Shown: positions 9,068 through 19,228, counted from the stretch's first letter. The stretch: DNA of 64,000 bases from UBA3839 sp963627995 (GCA_963627995.1 CAVGCV010000010.1:1-64000); one strand, 5' to 3'. Made by a program: numbers and translations. Notes: a model not told the origin generated them from the sequence alone.

Positions 9068-11623
9068 ATGACACGACGAACATTCCTTGCAGTCCTTGTG
9101 CTGCTGGCGACACGCTTCGCAGCCGCCCCGCCGGCCCTTGCGGCCGACCGATTCGTCCTTTTTGAGAAAACGCCCGATGCCGCCGTCTTCACAGAGGGGC
9201 GCAGCGCGGTGCGCGTCGAGGTTGACGGCGACGACCACCGTGGCGTGCGCGCCGCCGTGCACAACCTGCTCGACGACATCGACCGCGCCACGGGCGTGCG
9301 CCCCAACGCCGCCTCCTCCGCGCCCATGACCGTTGTCGTCGGCAGCCTCGACCGCAGCCGCTTCATCAAGGACTTGGTGAAGTCGGGGGCGATCGACGCG
9401 AAAGCCCTGCGCGGAAAGACCGAGAAGTTTGTCATCAAGGTCGAGGCCGACCGCATCGTCATCGCCGGCAGCGACCAGCGCGGCACGATTTACGGCGTTT
9501 ACGAACTCGCCGAGCAGCTTGGCGTGTCGCCCTGGGCGTGGTGGGCCGACGTGCCAGTCGCGCGCCACGACGCCGTTTATTTGTCGAAGGGAGAGTACAC
9601 CGATGGCGAGCCGGCCGTGCGCTACCGGGGCATCTTCATCAACGACGAGGCTCCTTGCCTCACGTCGTGGGTGAAGAACACCTATGGCACGTCCTATGGC
9701 GACCATCGTTTCTATGCGCGCGTGTTCGAGCTCATTCTCCGGCTGCGCGGCAACCTCCTGTGGCCCGCCATGTGGAGCTGGGCGTTCTACGCCGACGACC
9801 CGGCCAATGGCGCGACGGCCGACAGCCTCGGCGTGGTGATAGGCACGTCGCACCACGAGCCCATGGCGCGCAACCACCAGGAGTGGGCGCGCCGCCGCAA
9901 GGAGTGGGGTGCGTGGAACTACCGTACCAACCAGGGCGCGATAGACCGGTTCTTCCGCGAGGGCATCGAGCGCATGAAGGGCACGGAGGACATCGTGACG
10001 ATAGGCATGCGCGGCGACGGGGACGAGGCGATGAGCAAGGAAACCGACACGCGGCTGCTGGAGCAGGTGGTGGCCAACCAGCGCAAAATCATACGGCAGG
10101 TGACGGGCAAGCCCGCCAGCCAGACGCCGCAAGTGTGGGCGCTCTATAAGGAAGTGCTCGACTACTACGATGCCGGGATGCGCGTGCCCGACGACGTGAC
10201 CATGCTCCTGTGCGACGACAACTGGGGCAACATCCGCCGCTTGCCGGACGCTGCCGAACGCCGCCGTGCGGGAGGGTGGGGCATGTACTACCACGTCGAT
10301 TACGTGGGTGCGCCCCGCAACTCGAAGTGGCTCTGCAACACCCCCGTCCAAAACATGTGGGAGCAGATGACCCTGGCCTACGACTACGGCGTGGACAGGC
10401 TGTGGATTCTCAACGTGGGCGACATCAAGCCCATGGAGTACAGCATCAGCGAGTTTCTCTCCCTTGCCTGGAACCCGCGTGCCTACGATGCCGACAACCT
10501 GCTCGACCACACCCGGCGATGGTGCGCCCAGCAGTTCGGCGGCGACGTGGCCGACGAGGCGGCGCGCATCCTCAACCTCCAGCTCAAGTACAGCGGGCGG
10601 GTGACGGCCGAGATGCTCGACGCGAAGACCTACGACCTCGCCTCGGGAGAATGGGAGCGCGTGGTGAACGAGTACCGCCAGCTGGAGCTGGACGCGCTGC
10701 GGCTGCGCGACCGCGTGGCTCATCGCGACGCCTACTTCCAGCTGATTCTCTTCCCCGTGCAGGCCATGGCAAACCTCTACGAGCTGTACTATGCTCAGGC
10801 CATGAACCACAGGCTCTACGCGGCGTCCGACCCCGAGGCCAACGTCTGGGCTGACCGCGCGGAGCGCGCCTTCGGCCGCGACGCCGAGCTTTGCCGCCAG
10901 TACAACGAGGAGCTGGCTGGAGGCAAGTGGCGCGGCATGATGACGCAAAAGCACATCGGCTACACTTCGTGGAACGACAACTTCCCGCGCGACACCATGC
11001 CCGCGGTCTACCGGGTGGGGGTCGTGACCGACGACGGCGCGTCGGCTGCCAACCGCGGCAAGTGCGTGTTCACAGCCCGGGACGGGATGGTGGCCATGGA
11101 AGCGGAGCATTATTTCCATGCCGCGGCTCCTGCCTCGCCGAAGGCGCACTGGACGGTCGTCCCCCACATGGGGCGCACGCTGAGCGGCGTGGCGGTGATG
11201 CCCTATACCGAGCCTACCGACGGAGCGGAGCTGACCTACAGGATGCGCGTGCCGGCTGCGGCGCGCGAGGCTACCGTGCGCGTCATGGTGAAGTCGAACC
11301 TTGCTTTCCAGCGCGCCGATGGGCACCGCTATGCCGTGGCCTTCGACGGCGGCGAGGCACAGACGGTGAACTTCAACGGCCACCTCAACGAGAAGCCCGA
11401 GAACATCTATGACGTGTATTATCCCACCGTGGCGCGGCGTGTCGTCACCTCCACCCTGCGCTTTGCGCTGACAGGAAAGGGTACGGGCGACGGACTGGTG
11501 GAGCGCACGCTCTCCCTGCGCCCGCTCGACCCCGGCGTGGTGTTTGAGAAAATCTACATCGACCTCGACGGCACGCACCCCGCCACCTACCTCGGCTACC
11601 CCGAGAGTGCGTTCAGCCGCTGA
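9068..11623 (+). CDS. GH115 xylan alpha-1,2-glucuronidase
   Basis: The 851-residue exported protein (signal peptide about 1-25) has the four-domain layout of GH115, which removes (4-O-methyl)glucuronic acid from internal and terminal xylose units of glucuronoxylan. Diagnostic stretches are YRGIFINDEAP, LWPAMWSWAFYADDP, GTSHHEPM, VTIGMRGDGDEAM and the C-terminal GYTSWNDNFPRD. These are followed by a C-terminal beta-sandwich of about 170 residues, as in characterised Bacteroides members. The length is normal for the family. The gene lies between two GH43 genes on the same strand (gaps of 39 and 49 bases). It is the strongest single pointer that the locus targets acidic xylan. Confidence 0.92.
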   Translation: MTRRTFLAVLVLLATRFAAAPPALAADRFVLFEKTPDAAVFTEGRSAVRVEVDGDDHRGVRAAVHNLLDDIDRATGVRPNAASSAPMTVVVGSLDRSRFIKDLVKSGAIDAKALRGKTEKFVIKVEADRIVIAGSDQRGTIYGVYELAEQLGVSPWAWWADVPVARHDAVYLSKGEYTDGEPAVRYRGIFINDEAPCLTSWVKNTYGTSYGDHRFYARVFELILRLRGNLLWPAMWSWAFYADDPANGATADSLGVVIGTSHHEPMARNHQEWARRRKEWGAWNYRTNQGAIDRFFREGIERMKGTEDIVTIGMRGDGDEAMSKETDTRLLEQVVANQRKIIRQVTGKPASQTPQVWALYKEVLDYYDAGMRVPDDVTMLLCDDNWGNIRRLPDAAERRRAGGWGMYYHVDYVGAPRNSKWLCNTPVQNMWEQMTLAYDYGVDRLWILNVGDIKPMEYSISEFLSLAWNPRAYDADNLLDHTRRWCAQQFGGDVADEAARILNLQLKYSGRVTAEMLDAKTYDLASGEWERVVNEYRQLELDALRLRDRVAHRDAYFQLILFPVQAMANLYELYYAQAMNHRLYAASDPEANVWADRAERAFGRDAELCRQYNEELAGGKWRGMMTQKHIGYTSWNDNFPRDTMPAVYRVGVVTDDGASAANRGKCVFTARDGMVAMEAEHYFHAAAPASPKAHWTVVPHMGRTLSGVAVMPYTEPTDGAELTYRMRVPAAAREATVRVMVKSNLAFQRADGHRYAVAFDGGEAQTVNFNGHLNEKPENIYDVYYPTVARRVVTSTLRFALTGKGTGDGLVERTLSLRPLDPGVVFEKIYIDLDGTHPATYLGYPESAFSR

Positions 11624-11672
11624 CCCGCGTGCGACACTTCAAACGACACAACGCAAGAAAAATGCAAGAACG

Positions 11673-13361
11673 ATGGACAAGCACGTGCTCTTTTCTGTCC
11701 TGATGGCCATGCCTGGCCTTGCGGCCACGACCCAGACGATGCCTGCGGAGGCGGTCAAGACTGCCACGCAGACCAATCCGGTCAGCCCCTTCCTCTTCTG
11801 CGCCGACCCGACGGCGGTGGAACACGACGGGCGGCTCTACGTCTATGGAACGAACGACCACTACCAGTACGTCGCCAACGGTGGAACGGGCAAGAACGGC
11901 TACGGAGCCATCAAGTCGCTCGTCGTCCTCTCCACCGACGACATGGTGAACTGGACGCACCACGGCATCATCGACGTGGGGCGGCTCTGCGGCAGCTGGT
12001 GCGCCGCGTCGTGGGCACCCTCCGTCGTTAGCCGGACGGAGGACGACGGGCTGACGCATTTCTATCTCTACTTCTCGAACTCCGGCGGGGGTGTCGGCGT
12101 ATTGACGGCCACGTCGCCCACAGGCCCGTGGACATCCCCGCTCGACCATGCGCTCATCTCCAAGTCCACGCCCGGCGTGGGCAACTGCTCGTGGCCGTTC
12201 GACCCGGGCGTGGCCATCGACGACGACGGAACGGGGTGGATTGCTTTCGGCGGCGGCAGTGTCACCGCTGGCGGCTCGGAACTCCTGCGCGGCAACGCGC
12301 GCATCGCGCAGCTCGGACGCGACATAATTTCGATTGAGGGCAGCGCGGTCGATGTGCCCGCCCCCTACCATTTCGAGGCGAACGAGCTGAACGTGATGAA
12401 CGGAAAACTCGTATTGACCTACTGCTCCTCGTGGTCGGAGCGAACGGAATGGCCGAAATACGGCAGCCCGCTCGACGCGCCGACAGCGTGCAGCATGTGC
12501 TATATGGCGACCGACACGCCGCTCGACCCCTCTTCATGGAAGTACAAAGGGCAGTACCTCAAGAATCCGGGCGCATTTGGCTATCCCTACAGCAACAACC
12601 ACACGCACTTGCAGAAGTTCGGCAACGCCTACTACCTTTTCTACCACACGCAGTGGTTGGAGAACGCGCTCGCCACGGGCGCGAGCGGTTTCCGCAACAT
12701 TGCCGTGAACCGCGCGTCGGTGGTGGAGCGCTTGCAGCGCGTCGGCGAGGTCAAGGCCAGCAACAGCGGCGTCTCGCAGCTGAAAAAGGTCAATCCCTAC
12801 GCACGGCGGCAGGCGGAGTGTTTTGCCACGAGCGGCGGGCTGGACTATGCCAACATCTTCAGCGAGCGGCTTGCGTCGCGCAATGACTCGCACCTCAATC
12901 AGGTGGTGGGCAAATTGGCTGCCGGGATGTGGACGATGGTGCGCGGGGTTGATTTCGGCGGCGACGGCGCGGCGCAGTTCGCGGCGCGCCTGCGCGGCGG
13001 CGGTACGCTGGAGGTGCGCCTCGACCGCGTGGATGCCGCGCCTGTGGCGACGCTGCGGTTCGATAGCCCCGACTTTGCCGAGCATACGGTGGATTTGGCC
13101 GACGGCGCAGTAGCTGCGGGCATCCACGACGTGTATTTCGTGTTCACGCGCGCCGATGGGGATGTCCGTTTCGATACATGGCGGTTTCTTGCCGCCGCTC
13201 CCAATGCCGTCGCACATCTTCCCAATGGCAATGGCGCACAGCGGGTGGACTATCTTGACCTTGCGGGACGCAATCTGCCGGACGTGCCGGGCCGTGGCGT
13301 TGTCCTTCGTCGCACAGTCCTTGGCGACGGAACGGCATGCACGGAAAAGGTCCGCTTCTAA
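11673..13361 (+). CDS. GH43 glycosidase with CBM6-like domain and sorting-like tail
   Basis: The 562-residue protein has a weak N-terminal export signal, a GH43 propeller and a CBM6-like module (from about 390, ARRQAECFATSGG). Probable catalytic acids are Asp45 (CADPTAVEHDG), Asp177 (WPFDPGVAIDDDG) and Glu235 (HFEANELN). The last 45 residues (VDYLDLAGRNLPD and onward) resemble the short C-terminal tails of Bacteroidota exported proteins. An arabinoxylan arabinofuranohydrolase or xylosidase role is inferred from family and context. The ATG at 11673 was chosen because earlier codons overlap the GH115 gene and lack a signal. A strong hairpin follows the stop codon and ends the operon. Confidence 0.87.
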   Translation: MDKHVLFSVLMAMPGLAATTQTMPAEAVKTATQTNPVSPFLFCADPTAVEHDGRLYVYGTNDHYQYVANGGTGKNGYGAIKSLVVLSTDDMVNWTHHGIIDVGRLCGSWCAASWAPSVVSRTEDDGLTHFYLYFSNSGGGVGVLTATSPTGPWTSPLDHALISKSTPGVGNCSWPFDPGVAIDDDGTGWIAFGGGSVTAGGSELLRGNARIAQLGRDIISIEGSAVDVPAPYHFEANELNVMNGKLVLTYCSSWSERTEWPKYGSPLDAPTACSMCYMATDTPLDPSSWKYKGQYLKNPGAFGYPYSNNHTHLQKFGNAYYLFYHTQWLENALATGASGFRNIAVNRASVVERLQRVGEVKASNSGVSQLKKVNPYARRQAECFATSGGLDYANIFSERLASRNDSHLNQVVGKLAAGMWTMVRGVDFGGDGAAQFAARLRGGGTLEVRLDRVDAAPVATLRFDSPDFAEHTVDLADGAVAAGIHDVYFVFTRADGDVRFDTWRFLAAAPNAVAHLPNGNGAQRVDYLDLAGRNLPDVPGRGVVLRRTVLGDGTACTEKVRF

Positions 13362-13393
13362 CGCTTTCCGATAAGCGTCCACACCTTCTTCCC

Positions 13394-13440
13394 AAAAGCT
13401 GTGGGGCTGTCAAAACGACACGGCCCCACAGCTTTTTCTT
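13394..13440 (+). terminator. Terminator of the GH43-GH115-GH43 operon
   Basis: Arms 13394-13407 and 13423-13436 form a perfect 14-bp stem (AAAAGCTGTGGGGC), followed by a T-rich tail. It lies 33 bases after the GH43 stop codon. Confidence 0.85.
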
Positions 13441-13571
13441 GTTTCCGATGCAAGCAGAAACGCGAGAAAGGTGCACACGGCTGCGCAAGGCAACGTTCTT
13501 TCCGCTTGCGGGATTCGCTCGCTTTTCGGCTTTTGTAAGCCATTGAAAAATAGAGTGTTGTGCGTTTCTGT

Positions 13572-13681
13572 AAAAACACTGCGGAGCGCGTGTCTTTTCT
13601 CTGCGGAGGAAATGGCTTTCGTCCGCAGAGAAAAACTTTTTTCTCCGCAGTGTCTTTTCCGCCGCTCCGCAGTGTTTTTTT
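13572..13681. repeat. CTGCGGAG palindromic intergenic element, copy B
   Basis: 110-bp core with perfect 17-nt terminal inverted repeats (AAAAACACTGCGGAGCG at the left, its complement at the right) and four further or inner CTGCGGA/TCCGCAG words. The left flank at about 13536-13571 (CATTGAAAAATAGAGTGTTG, then GCGTTTCTG) resembles flanks of copies A, C and E. The right flank has AATTTCCAGTGG. It lies between two convergent operons, in a 461-bp gap that holds two terminators and nothing else recognised. Confidence 0.88.
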
Positions 13682-13751
13682 CTATGATTCTTAATACTTT
13701 AATTTCCAGTGGTTTACATCCGATTCGCCTACAAGGGACGCAAGACGACGG

Positions 13752-13797
13752 AAAAGCTGTGGGGATGTGCCAGAACGACACATCCCCACAGCTTTTT
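13752..13797 (-). terminator. Terminator of the SusC/SusD operon
   Basis: Stem built on AAAAGCTGTGGGGATGTG with its complement ending CCCCACAGCTTTTT. It lies 26 bases beyond the stop of the last SusD gene on the minus strand. It is nearly the same sequence as the hairpin at 13394-13436 and has a similar loop (AACGACAC). Confidence 0.85.
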
Positions 13798-13822
13798 GAA
13801 TGGTGAGAGCGCTTTCTTTACT

Positions 13823-15895
13823 TCACTTCACGTTCCATGCGGGTTTTGTGAAATACCAAAGGCCGGTGTTGTGGAGCTTTGAGTAAAGGGCTTCGTTGCG
13901 CATGATGGCTGGCTGCGAGCCGTCGTCGGACGCCTGGCGGTTGTCGCGGTCGGCAATTTTGGAGGCCAGCCAGTCGGTGCCGTCGTAGCCGCTGGCATTC
14001 TTGTGGGTCGCCATGCGCACGAGGTCGCTGAACCGGTAGCCTTCGAAAGCAAGCTCGAGGGCGAGCTCGTCGCTGATGACGTTCTCGACAGCGTTGATGA
14101 TGTCGGCTTTCGATGCGTGTTCCCAGTCGATTCCTTCGGCTTCCAGCCGTGGCTTAAAGTCGAACACGGTGCTGTCGTTGTAGCCCGTGATGTTGGTGAC
14201 GGGCGATTCGGTGAGCGACGGCCATGTGTTGAAGCTCCTGTTGTAGTAGGCCAAGTATCCGCATCCACGGGCATGGATTCCGTAGTTCTTGTCCCAAATC
14301 TCGTCGTTGAAGTCGAGGAAGAAGTTGGCCATTTCGGTGGAGTCGACATAGTGCATGGCTCCGTTGGAATTGTAGCGGGTGTAATGGACGGTCAGTGTTT
14401 CGCTGATGACGGCTCCGTTCTCGTCAAGCAGCGCGTTGCCGTCTTCGTCGAGGTGTACCTTGGTTTCGGTCTTCACGGCCTTGGTGTCGGGGCAGTTGTT
14501 CCTGTTGAGTCCGTCCTTCAGGATGGCAAAGGCAACGGATGGATAGCCGGCGCGGTTGATGGCCTCGGCGAGGCGCAGCCATACGAGCGACTTGCGGTAG
14601 ACGGGGATTGAATAATAGAACGTGCGCCCCTTGGCTGCCTTGCAGGCAAGCTGGTAGGTGTTGCCTTCGTAAACGACGGACTGGGTGGCGGAAGCGTAGC
14701 GCGCGTCTCCGCACTCGTAGTCTTCGCGCAGCGTGTTGGTGATGTCCCAATTGACATAGGTCTGTGCCTTGTTGATGGACTTGTAGCTTTCGGATGCAAG
14801 GACTTGGGCGCGGTAGGTGGGGGTGACGGAGATGGCTCCTGACGTGGAAACACTCTCATTCCCGCTTTCGTCGGTGGATACTTCGCTGTCGTTTTGGCGC
14901 GAAGATGGCGTGTATCCAAAGATGTCGGCCACGCGCATGAGCATGGTTCCGAACTGCTTGTTGGCTGACGACGGAATGATTGTGATGACTTCGGACGATG
15001 CGGACTTTGTGTAGCTGGAGGCGAAATTGCCCCATCCGTTCATGGCCGTATAGCCGTACGGATTGTTGCCGCTGGTTCCGAAGCTGGTTTTTTGTGCAAG
15101 GCAGTACTGCTGTGTGGTGTTGGTGGATGTGCCTTGCAGGTAGTCGAAGTAGTATTGCGCAGCTTTCCGGTAGTCGCTTTCGTCGTTGCCACGGAGCAGG
15201 TAAAGGTCGCCCAGCACGAGGCGGACAGGAAAGAAGCAGAGGCTGGACGAAATATCGACGGCTCCGTTGTTGTAGTTGCCGTAGTTGGGGTAGTCGGTGT
15301 CGATGTATCTCGTCAGTCCGAGCGCGAGCAGGCGGTCAAGGAGATTGTCTTTGTTCACCAGGTTGGCCTGGTAGTTGAAGTTCTTTACCACGTCGAGCGA
15401 GGCAATCGGCTCGGAAATGAAGGGCACTTCGCCATACATTTCCACCAGCTTGAGGTAAGTCCACGCGCGGATGGCTTGCACTTGGGCATACTCGGGGAGC
15501 ATGAACTTGACATTGTTCTTGACGGCATTGGTGTCGGCGTTGGCAATGTAAAGGTTGCAGTTGTTGATGACGGCGTAGTAGTCGCTGATGTCGAGCATGG
15601 AGCAGCTGCCATCGGACGGATTGTCGAAGTTGGCGATGGCGTGGAGCGTGTCGGTGACGTATTGCGACGGCGAGCAGAGGTCGCCGCGCACCTCGTTGAG
15701 AATCACCTGCCGTTCGGCGATGTCCTGTACGTGCTTGAGGATGCCGAGGTAGGAATAGAGCGTGTCGTTGGCATTGACATAGATTTTGTCGCCCGTGTCG
15801 ATGGTGAGCATGTCCTCGCAGGAGGTCGTTGCCAGTCCTGTGCTGCAGAGAATGGCAAGAAGGCGTATGATGTTCTTAATTTTCATGACTTTCAT
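13823..15895 (-). CDS. SusD-like outer-membrane lipoprotein (second pair)
   Basis: The 690-residue lipoprotein has lipobox Cys26 (ATTSCEDML), followed by acidic residues that favour surface display. It has the SusD/RagB alpha-helical repeat fold: an N-terminal TPR-rich region (IRAWTYLKLVEMYGEVPFIS) and a C-terminal half with LVWLRLAEAINRAGYP and LELAFEGYRFSDLVRMATH. SusD proteins cap a SusC barrel and capture glycan. This is the last gene of the minus-strand operon, beginning 24 bases after its SusC partner. The ATG at 15895 was chosen; 15886 is also possible. It is longer than usual because of inserted loops near residues 330-380 and 480-510. Substrate is not deducible. Confidence 0.9.
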   Translation of the reverse strand: MKVMKIKNIIRLLAILCSTGLATTSCEDMLTIDTGDKIYVNANDTLYSYLGILKHVQDIAERQVILNEVRGDLCSPSQYVTDTLHAIANFDNPSDGSCSMLDISDYYAVINNCNLYIANADTNAVKNNVKFMLPEYAQVQAIRAWTYLKLVEMYGEVPFISEPIASLDVVKNFNYQANLVNKDNLLDRLLALGLTRYIDTDYPNYGNYNNGAVDISSSLCFFPVRLVLGDLYLLRGNDESDYRKAAQYYFDYLQGTSTNTTQQYCLAQKTSFGTSGNNPYGYTAMNGWGNFASSYTKSASSEVITIIPSSANKQFGTMLMRVADIFGYTPSSRQNDSEVSTDESGNESVSTSGAISVTPTYRAQVLASESYKSINKAQTYVNWDITNTLREDYECGDARYASATQSVVYEGNTYQLACKAAKGRTFYYSIPVYRKSLVWLRLAEAINRAGYPSVAFAILKDGLNRNNCPDTKAVKTETKVHLDEDGNALLDENGAVISETLTVHYTRYNSNGAMHYVDSTEMANFFLDFNDEIWDKNYGIHARGCGYLAYYNRSFNTWPSLTESPVTNITGYNDSTVFDFKPRLEAEGIDWEHASKADIINAVENVISDELALELAFEGYRFSDLVRMATHKNASGYDGTDWLASKIADRDNRQASDDGSQPAIMRNEALYSKLHNTGLWYFTKPAWNVK

Positions 15896-15919
15896 GTTTT
15901 GTGTGGTGGTCAATGGCAA

Positions 15920-18900
15920 TTAGAGGTTGATTTTCACCCCGACATTGAAACTACGGTTAAGCGGAAGCATCCCCGTGTCGATGCCTTGGTATAGAACACT
16001 GTTTCCGCAGGAGAACTCCGGGTCTGTGCCCGTGTAGCGGCTGATGGTGAAAAGGTCGTTGCTCTCGGCCCAAACCGTGAGCCCTTGAATCCATGAGAGG
16101 TTGATGGGCAATTCGTAGGAGAGGCGGACATTTTTCAGCTTGAGGAAACTTCCATCCTCAATCCAGCGGTCGGAGAAACGCTCGTTGTTCACCCAGTCGT
16201 CGCTCGTCGTGGCGCAGGCTCGCGGGATGTCCGTCACCTGGTTGTCGACCGTCCAGCGATTGACGGCGGCAATGGTTTGATTGTAGAAGCCATTGAGCGA
16301 TTCGAGCTGGCTGCGCTGGTAGTTGTAGATGTCGTTGCCAAGCGAGTACTTGAAGTTGAAAGCCAGTGTCCACCGCTTGTAGTTGAAAGAGGTGTAGATG
16401 TTTCCGTAGATGTCGGGATTGGGGTCTCCGATGATGGTCTTGTCGGCTTCGTTGATGACGCCCAATCCGTCCTCGTCGTTGAGATTGACGAAACGGACGT
16501 CGCCGGCGGAAAAGTTCTTGTATGGATTGTTCTTGATGCCTGTAGGATACTTCAAGAAGTCATTGCCGTTATAGGCGTGGGACGCCTCCTCGTAGGAACT
16601 GAACACGCCATTGGTCTTGTAGCCATAGAACACGCCGACAGGCTGTCCGACGGCTGTCTGGATTTCTGCGCCATAGATGTTGGTCGTGTAGTCCCCCTCA
16701 GGCAGGCTGATAATCTTGTTCTTGTAATGGCCGACGGATGCGCCCAGTTGCCAGTTGAAGTTCTTGTTGTTGATGACAATGGCATTGACATGGACGTCTG
16801 CTCCTACGTTGCGGAGCTTTCCTCCGTTTGTCCAATAGGCATCGAGCCCTGTCAGGTAGTTGTTGGCTTTCAGCGTAAGCAGGTTGCTGGTGTTGGCCAC
16901 ATAGAAGTCCACTCCTGCTTGGATGCGGTTGTTGAGGAACGAGCCTGCGAGTGCGGCATTGAAACGGCGCGTTGTTTCCCATTGGATTTCGGGATTCTCG
17001 ATATTAACCAGTTGCAGGGCGGTGGCTTTCTGCAAGAACGATGACGATTGGAAGTAGGTGCGTGACACGGAGTAGGGGATGGCGTCGTTCCCGCTTTCGT
17101 CGTAGCCCAGCGTCAGCTTCAGGTGATTGATTCCTTTTGCCTTTTGCATCCACTTTTCGTTGCTAAGAACCCATCCGAGTTGGAGCGACGGGAAAATCCC
17201 CCATTTCACGCCGAACATTTTGATTCCTTCGCTGGTGAACTTCCCAAAGCGGGACGATGCCTCGGCACTCAGCGTGGCACTCGCGAAATAGGTGTTCTTG
17301 AAGTTGTAGGCACCATGTGCGTAATAGGCAAGGTTGCACCACTCGTCATTCGTTCCCTCCACGCTGCGGAAGCGAAGCGAGTTCTTCATGTCGGGCATCT
17401 TGTCGTTTCCCGTCTTGTAGCCCGTCATGTAGTTGTCGGAATAGGTGTTGCGGGTGAATCGGAAGCCTCCAAAGGCTTCGGCGTTGTGCGCTCCATAGTT
17501 GGCTTGCCAGTTGATGCGGAGGTCTTCGTAGATGGCGGTCTCTTTCCCGAAGAAACTTTTTACGACGGAGGTTACTTCGCCCAATCCTTCCAGGTTGTAG
17601 ATGGGCGTTCCTGCCTCGGGCAGGTAGTATTTTTCATTGGTTCGGTTGAGCTGGTAGGCAAAGCGGTTGGTGACGTTGAGGTGCTTGTTGATTTCCCATT
17701 TCGGCATGATGTTGAGGTTGAACTGCGTCACCTCCTGGTTGTTTTTGTTGTCGCCGTCCCCATTGGCGAGAATCCAATAGGGGTTGGCCAATGCCGTGTT
17801 GTTGCCGAAACGGGATGCGAAGCTGAATGGATAGTTGTCGTCATTCACGTATTTTCCCGCATATACCGAGGATTGGTGCAGCTTGAAGTCGTCGCCTTTG
17901 TAATAGCTGTATTTGGAAAGGAATGGCGCTTGAATAAGGCCAAGGACATTGGGCGACGCAATGGTGCTTTCGCCATAGCTCTCGGCCCATCCGTTGTCTC
18001 GCAAGTTGTAGCTTAGGCGCGAATAGGTCACGTCGATTTGTGTCTCTAAGTTCTGGACGAGCTTGATGTCGGTGTTGAATCGGATGTTCAAGCGGCTGAA
18101 GTCGTTTTCTTTGGCCGTGGCGTTGGCGTTGGCGTAGCCTAACGAAAGACTGTATTTTGCCACGTCGTCTCCTCCCTGTACGTTCACTTTGTAGTTTTGG
18201 GTAAAGGCTGTTCGGTAGAGCCCGTCGCTCCAGTCGGTGTTGTGGTGGTACATGGGATACCAGTAATAGTCGGGATTGTCGTTGAGGAACGGAATAGAGT
18301 AGGCGGCCGTGGCATTCTTTTGTCCGTATTCAGTCGTTCCGATTATTTCGTTGAGGTAATTCTTGTACTGGTTGCCATTCATCATCTTTGTGTAGCTTGG
18401 TGCAAGCTCAAAGCCTCCAAAAAGGGAAACATTGATTTTTGTGGCCATGCTGCGCCCGCGTTTTGTGTTGATGATGACCACGCCGTTTCCGCCTCGTGCC
18501 CCGTAAAGGGCTGTCGCGTTTTTCAGCACCTCGACACTTTCCACATCCTCCGGGTCAATGCCTGCGAGGACGTTGTTGAAGAATCCTTCGTGAATGGAAG
18601 TGCGGTCGAGCTGCATGTCCATCATCATGCCGTCAAGGATGATGAGCGGCTGGGCGTTGAGGTTGATGGAACTTAGTCCGCGAATGAACATGGCTGCGCC
18701 TTGCCCCTGAAGTCCCGTTCGGTTAATGGTGTGGATGTCGCCGCCGAGCGCTTTCTCTATGTCGCTGTCAATGGAAATGGCACTCGACATGTTGATGGTG
18801 GCTGCTTTGTGGGCTGTGATGGACGTCTTTGGCTGGTAAAATCCTTTGAGCTTGCTGCTGTAAATGGCTGCGTCGGGAGCGGCGTTCCCGTCAAATGCGA

Positions 18901-19228
18901 TTTGCAGGTCGTTGTATTCCGGGACGGTCACGTAAAGCGATGTGACAAATACGGGGACTTTGAGCGTGTAGCGTCCGTCCTCTCCCGTCATGGTGGAGTA
19001 TCGTCCGTCGTTGAATGCTTGCACGCGCGCCCCATCAACGGGCTGCTTTGTTGCGGCGTCATAGACGAACCCGCTCACCTCTTTCATCTCGTACTTGGGA
19101 GCTCGGGACGTGCGTGGTCGCTCTGTAACGGTGCTGTCGGTTGATTCTTGGGCCAAGAGTGCGATGGAACTTGACAGCAATAGAACGGCTGCCGTGGCTC
19201 TCATAGGGCTTTGGGCTATGTTGAACAT
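15920..19228 (-). CDS. SusC-like TonB-dependent transporter (second pair)
   Basis: The 1102-residue outer-membrane protein has a signal peptide (about 1-26, ALLAQ). It continues with an N-terminal carboxypeptidase-regulatory-like domain (about 50-115), a plug domain (about 150-260, with QPLIILDGMMMDM and LYGARGGNGVVIINTKRG) and a large 22-strand beta-barrel. It imports oligosaccharides together with the SusD just downstream, powered by TonB. The pair is followed by a terminator. Upstream (78 bases) is a FAS1 lipoprotein. The sequence is clearly different from the first SusC of the operon, so the two pairs probably take up different glycan fragments; that is inference. Confidence 0.93.
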   Translation of the reverse strand: MFNIAQSPMRATAAVLLLSSSIALLAQESTDSTVTERPRTSRAPKYEMKEVSGFVYDAATKQPVDGARVQAFNDGRYSTMTGEDGRYTLKVPVFVTSLYVTVPEYNDLQIAFDGNAAPDAAIYSSKLKGFYQPKTSITAHKAATINMSSAISIDSDIEKALGGDIHTINRTGLQGQGAAMFIRGLSSINLNAQPLIILDGMMMDMQLDRTSIHEGFFNNVLAGIDPEDVESVEVLKNATALYGARGGNGVVIINTKRGRSMATKINVSLFGGFELAPSYTKMMNGNQYKNYLNEIIGTTEYGQKNATAAYSIPFLNDNPDYYWYPMYHHNTDWSDGLYRTAFTQNYKVNVQGGDDVAKYSLSLGYANANATAKENDFSRLNIRFNTDIKLVQNLETQIDVTYSRLSYNLRDNGWAESYGESTIASPNVLGLIQAPFLSKYSYYKGDDFKLHQSSVYAGKYVNDDNYPFSFASRFGNNTALANPYWILANGDGDNKNNQEVTQFNLNIMPKWEINKHLNVTNRFAYQLNRTNEKYYLPEAGTPIYNLEGLGEVTSVVKSFFGKETAIYEDLRINWQANYGAHNAEAFGGFRFTRNTYSDNYMTGYKTGNDKMPDMKNSLRFRSVEGTNDEWCNLAYYAHGAYNFKNTYFASATLSAEASSRFGKFTSEGIKMFGVKWGIFPSLQLGWVLSNEKWMQKAKGINHLKLTLGYDESGNDAIPYSVSRTYFQSSSFLQKATALQLVNIENPEIQWETTRRFNAALAGSFLNNRIQAGVDFYVANTSNLLTLKANNYLTGLDAYWTNGGKLRNVGADVHVNAIVINNKNFNWQLGASVGHYKNKIISLPEGDYTTNIYGAEIQTAVGQPVGVFYGYKTNGVFSSYEEASHAYNGNDFLKYPTGIKNNPYKNFSAGDVRFVNLNDEDGLGVINEADKTIIGDPNPDIYGNIYTSFNYKRWTLAFNFKYSLGNDIYNYQRSQLESLNGFYNQTIAAVNRWTVDNQVTDIPRACATTSDDWVNNERFSDRWIEDGSFLKLKNVRLSYELPINLSWIQGLTVWAESNDLFTISRYTGTDPEFSCGNSVLYQGIDTGMLPLNRSFNVGVKINL

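Noticed and set aside
9038..11578. Minus-strand open frame of 846 codons opposite GH115
   Set aside because: The plus strand encodes all GH115 motifs; the antisense frame has no recognisable domain.
13410..13806. Small open frames inside the element B gap
   Set aside because: They are built from the repeat words and hairpins themselves and show no conserved protein features.
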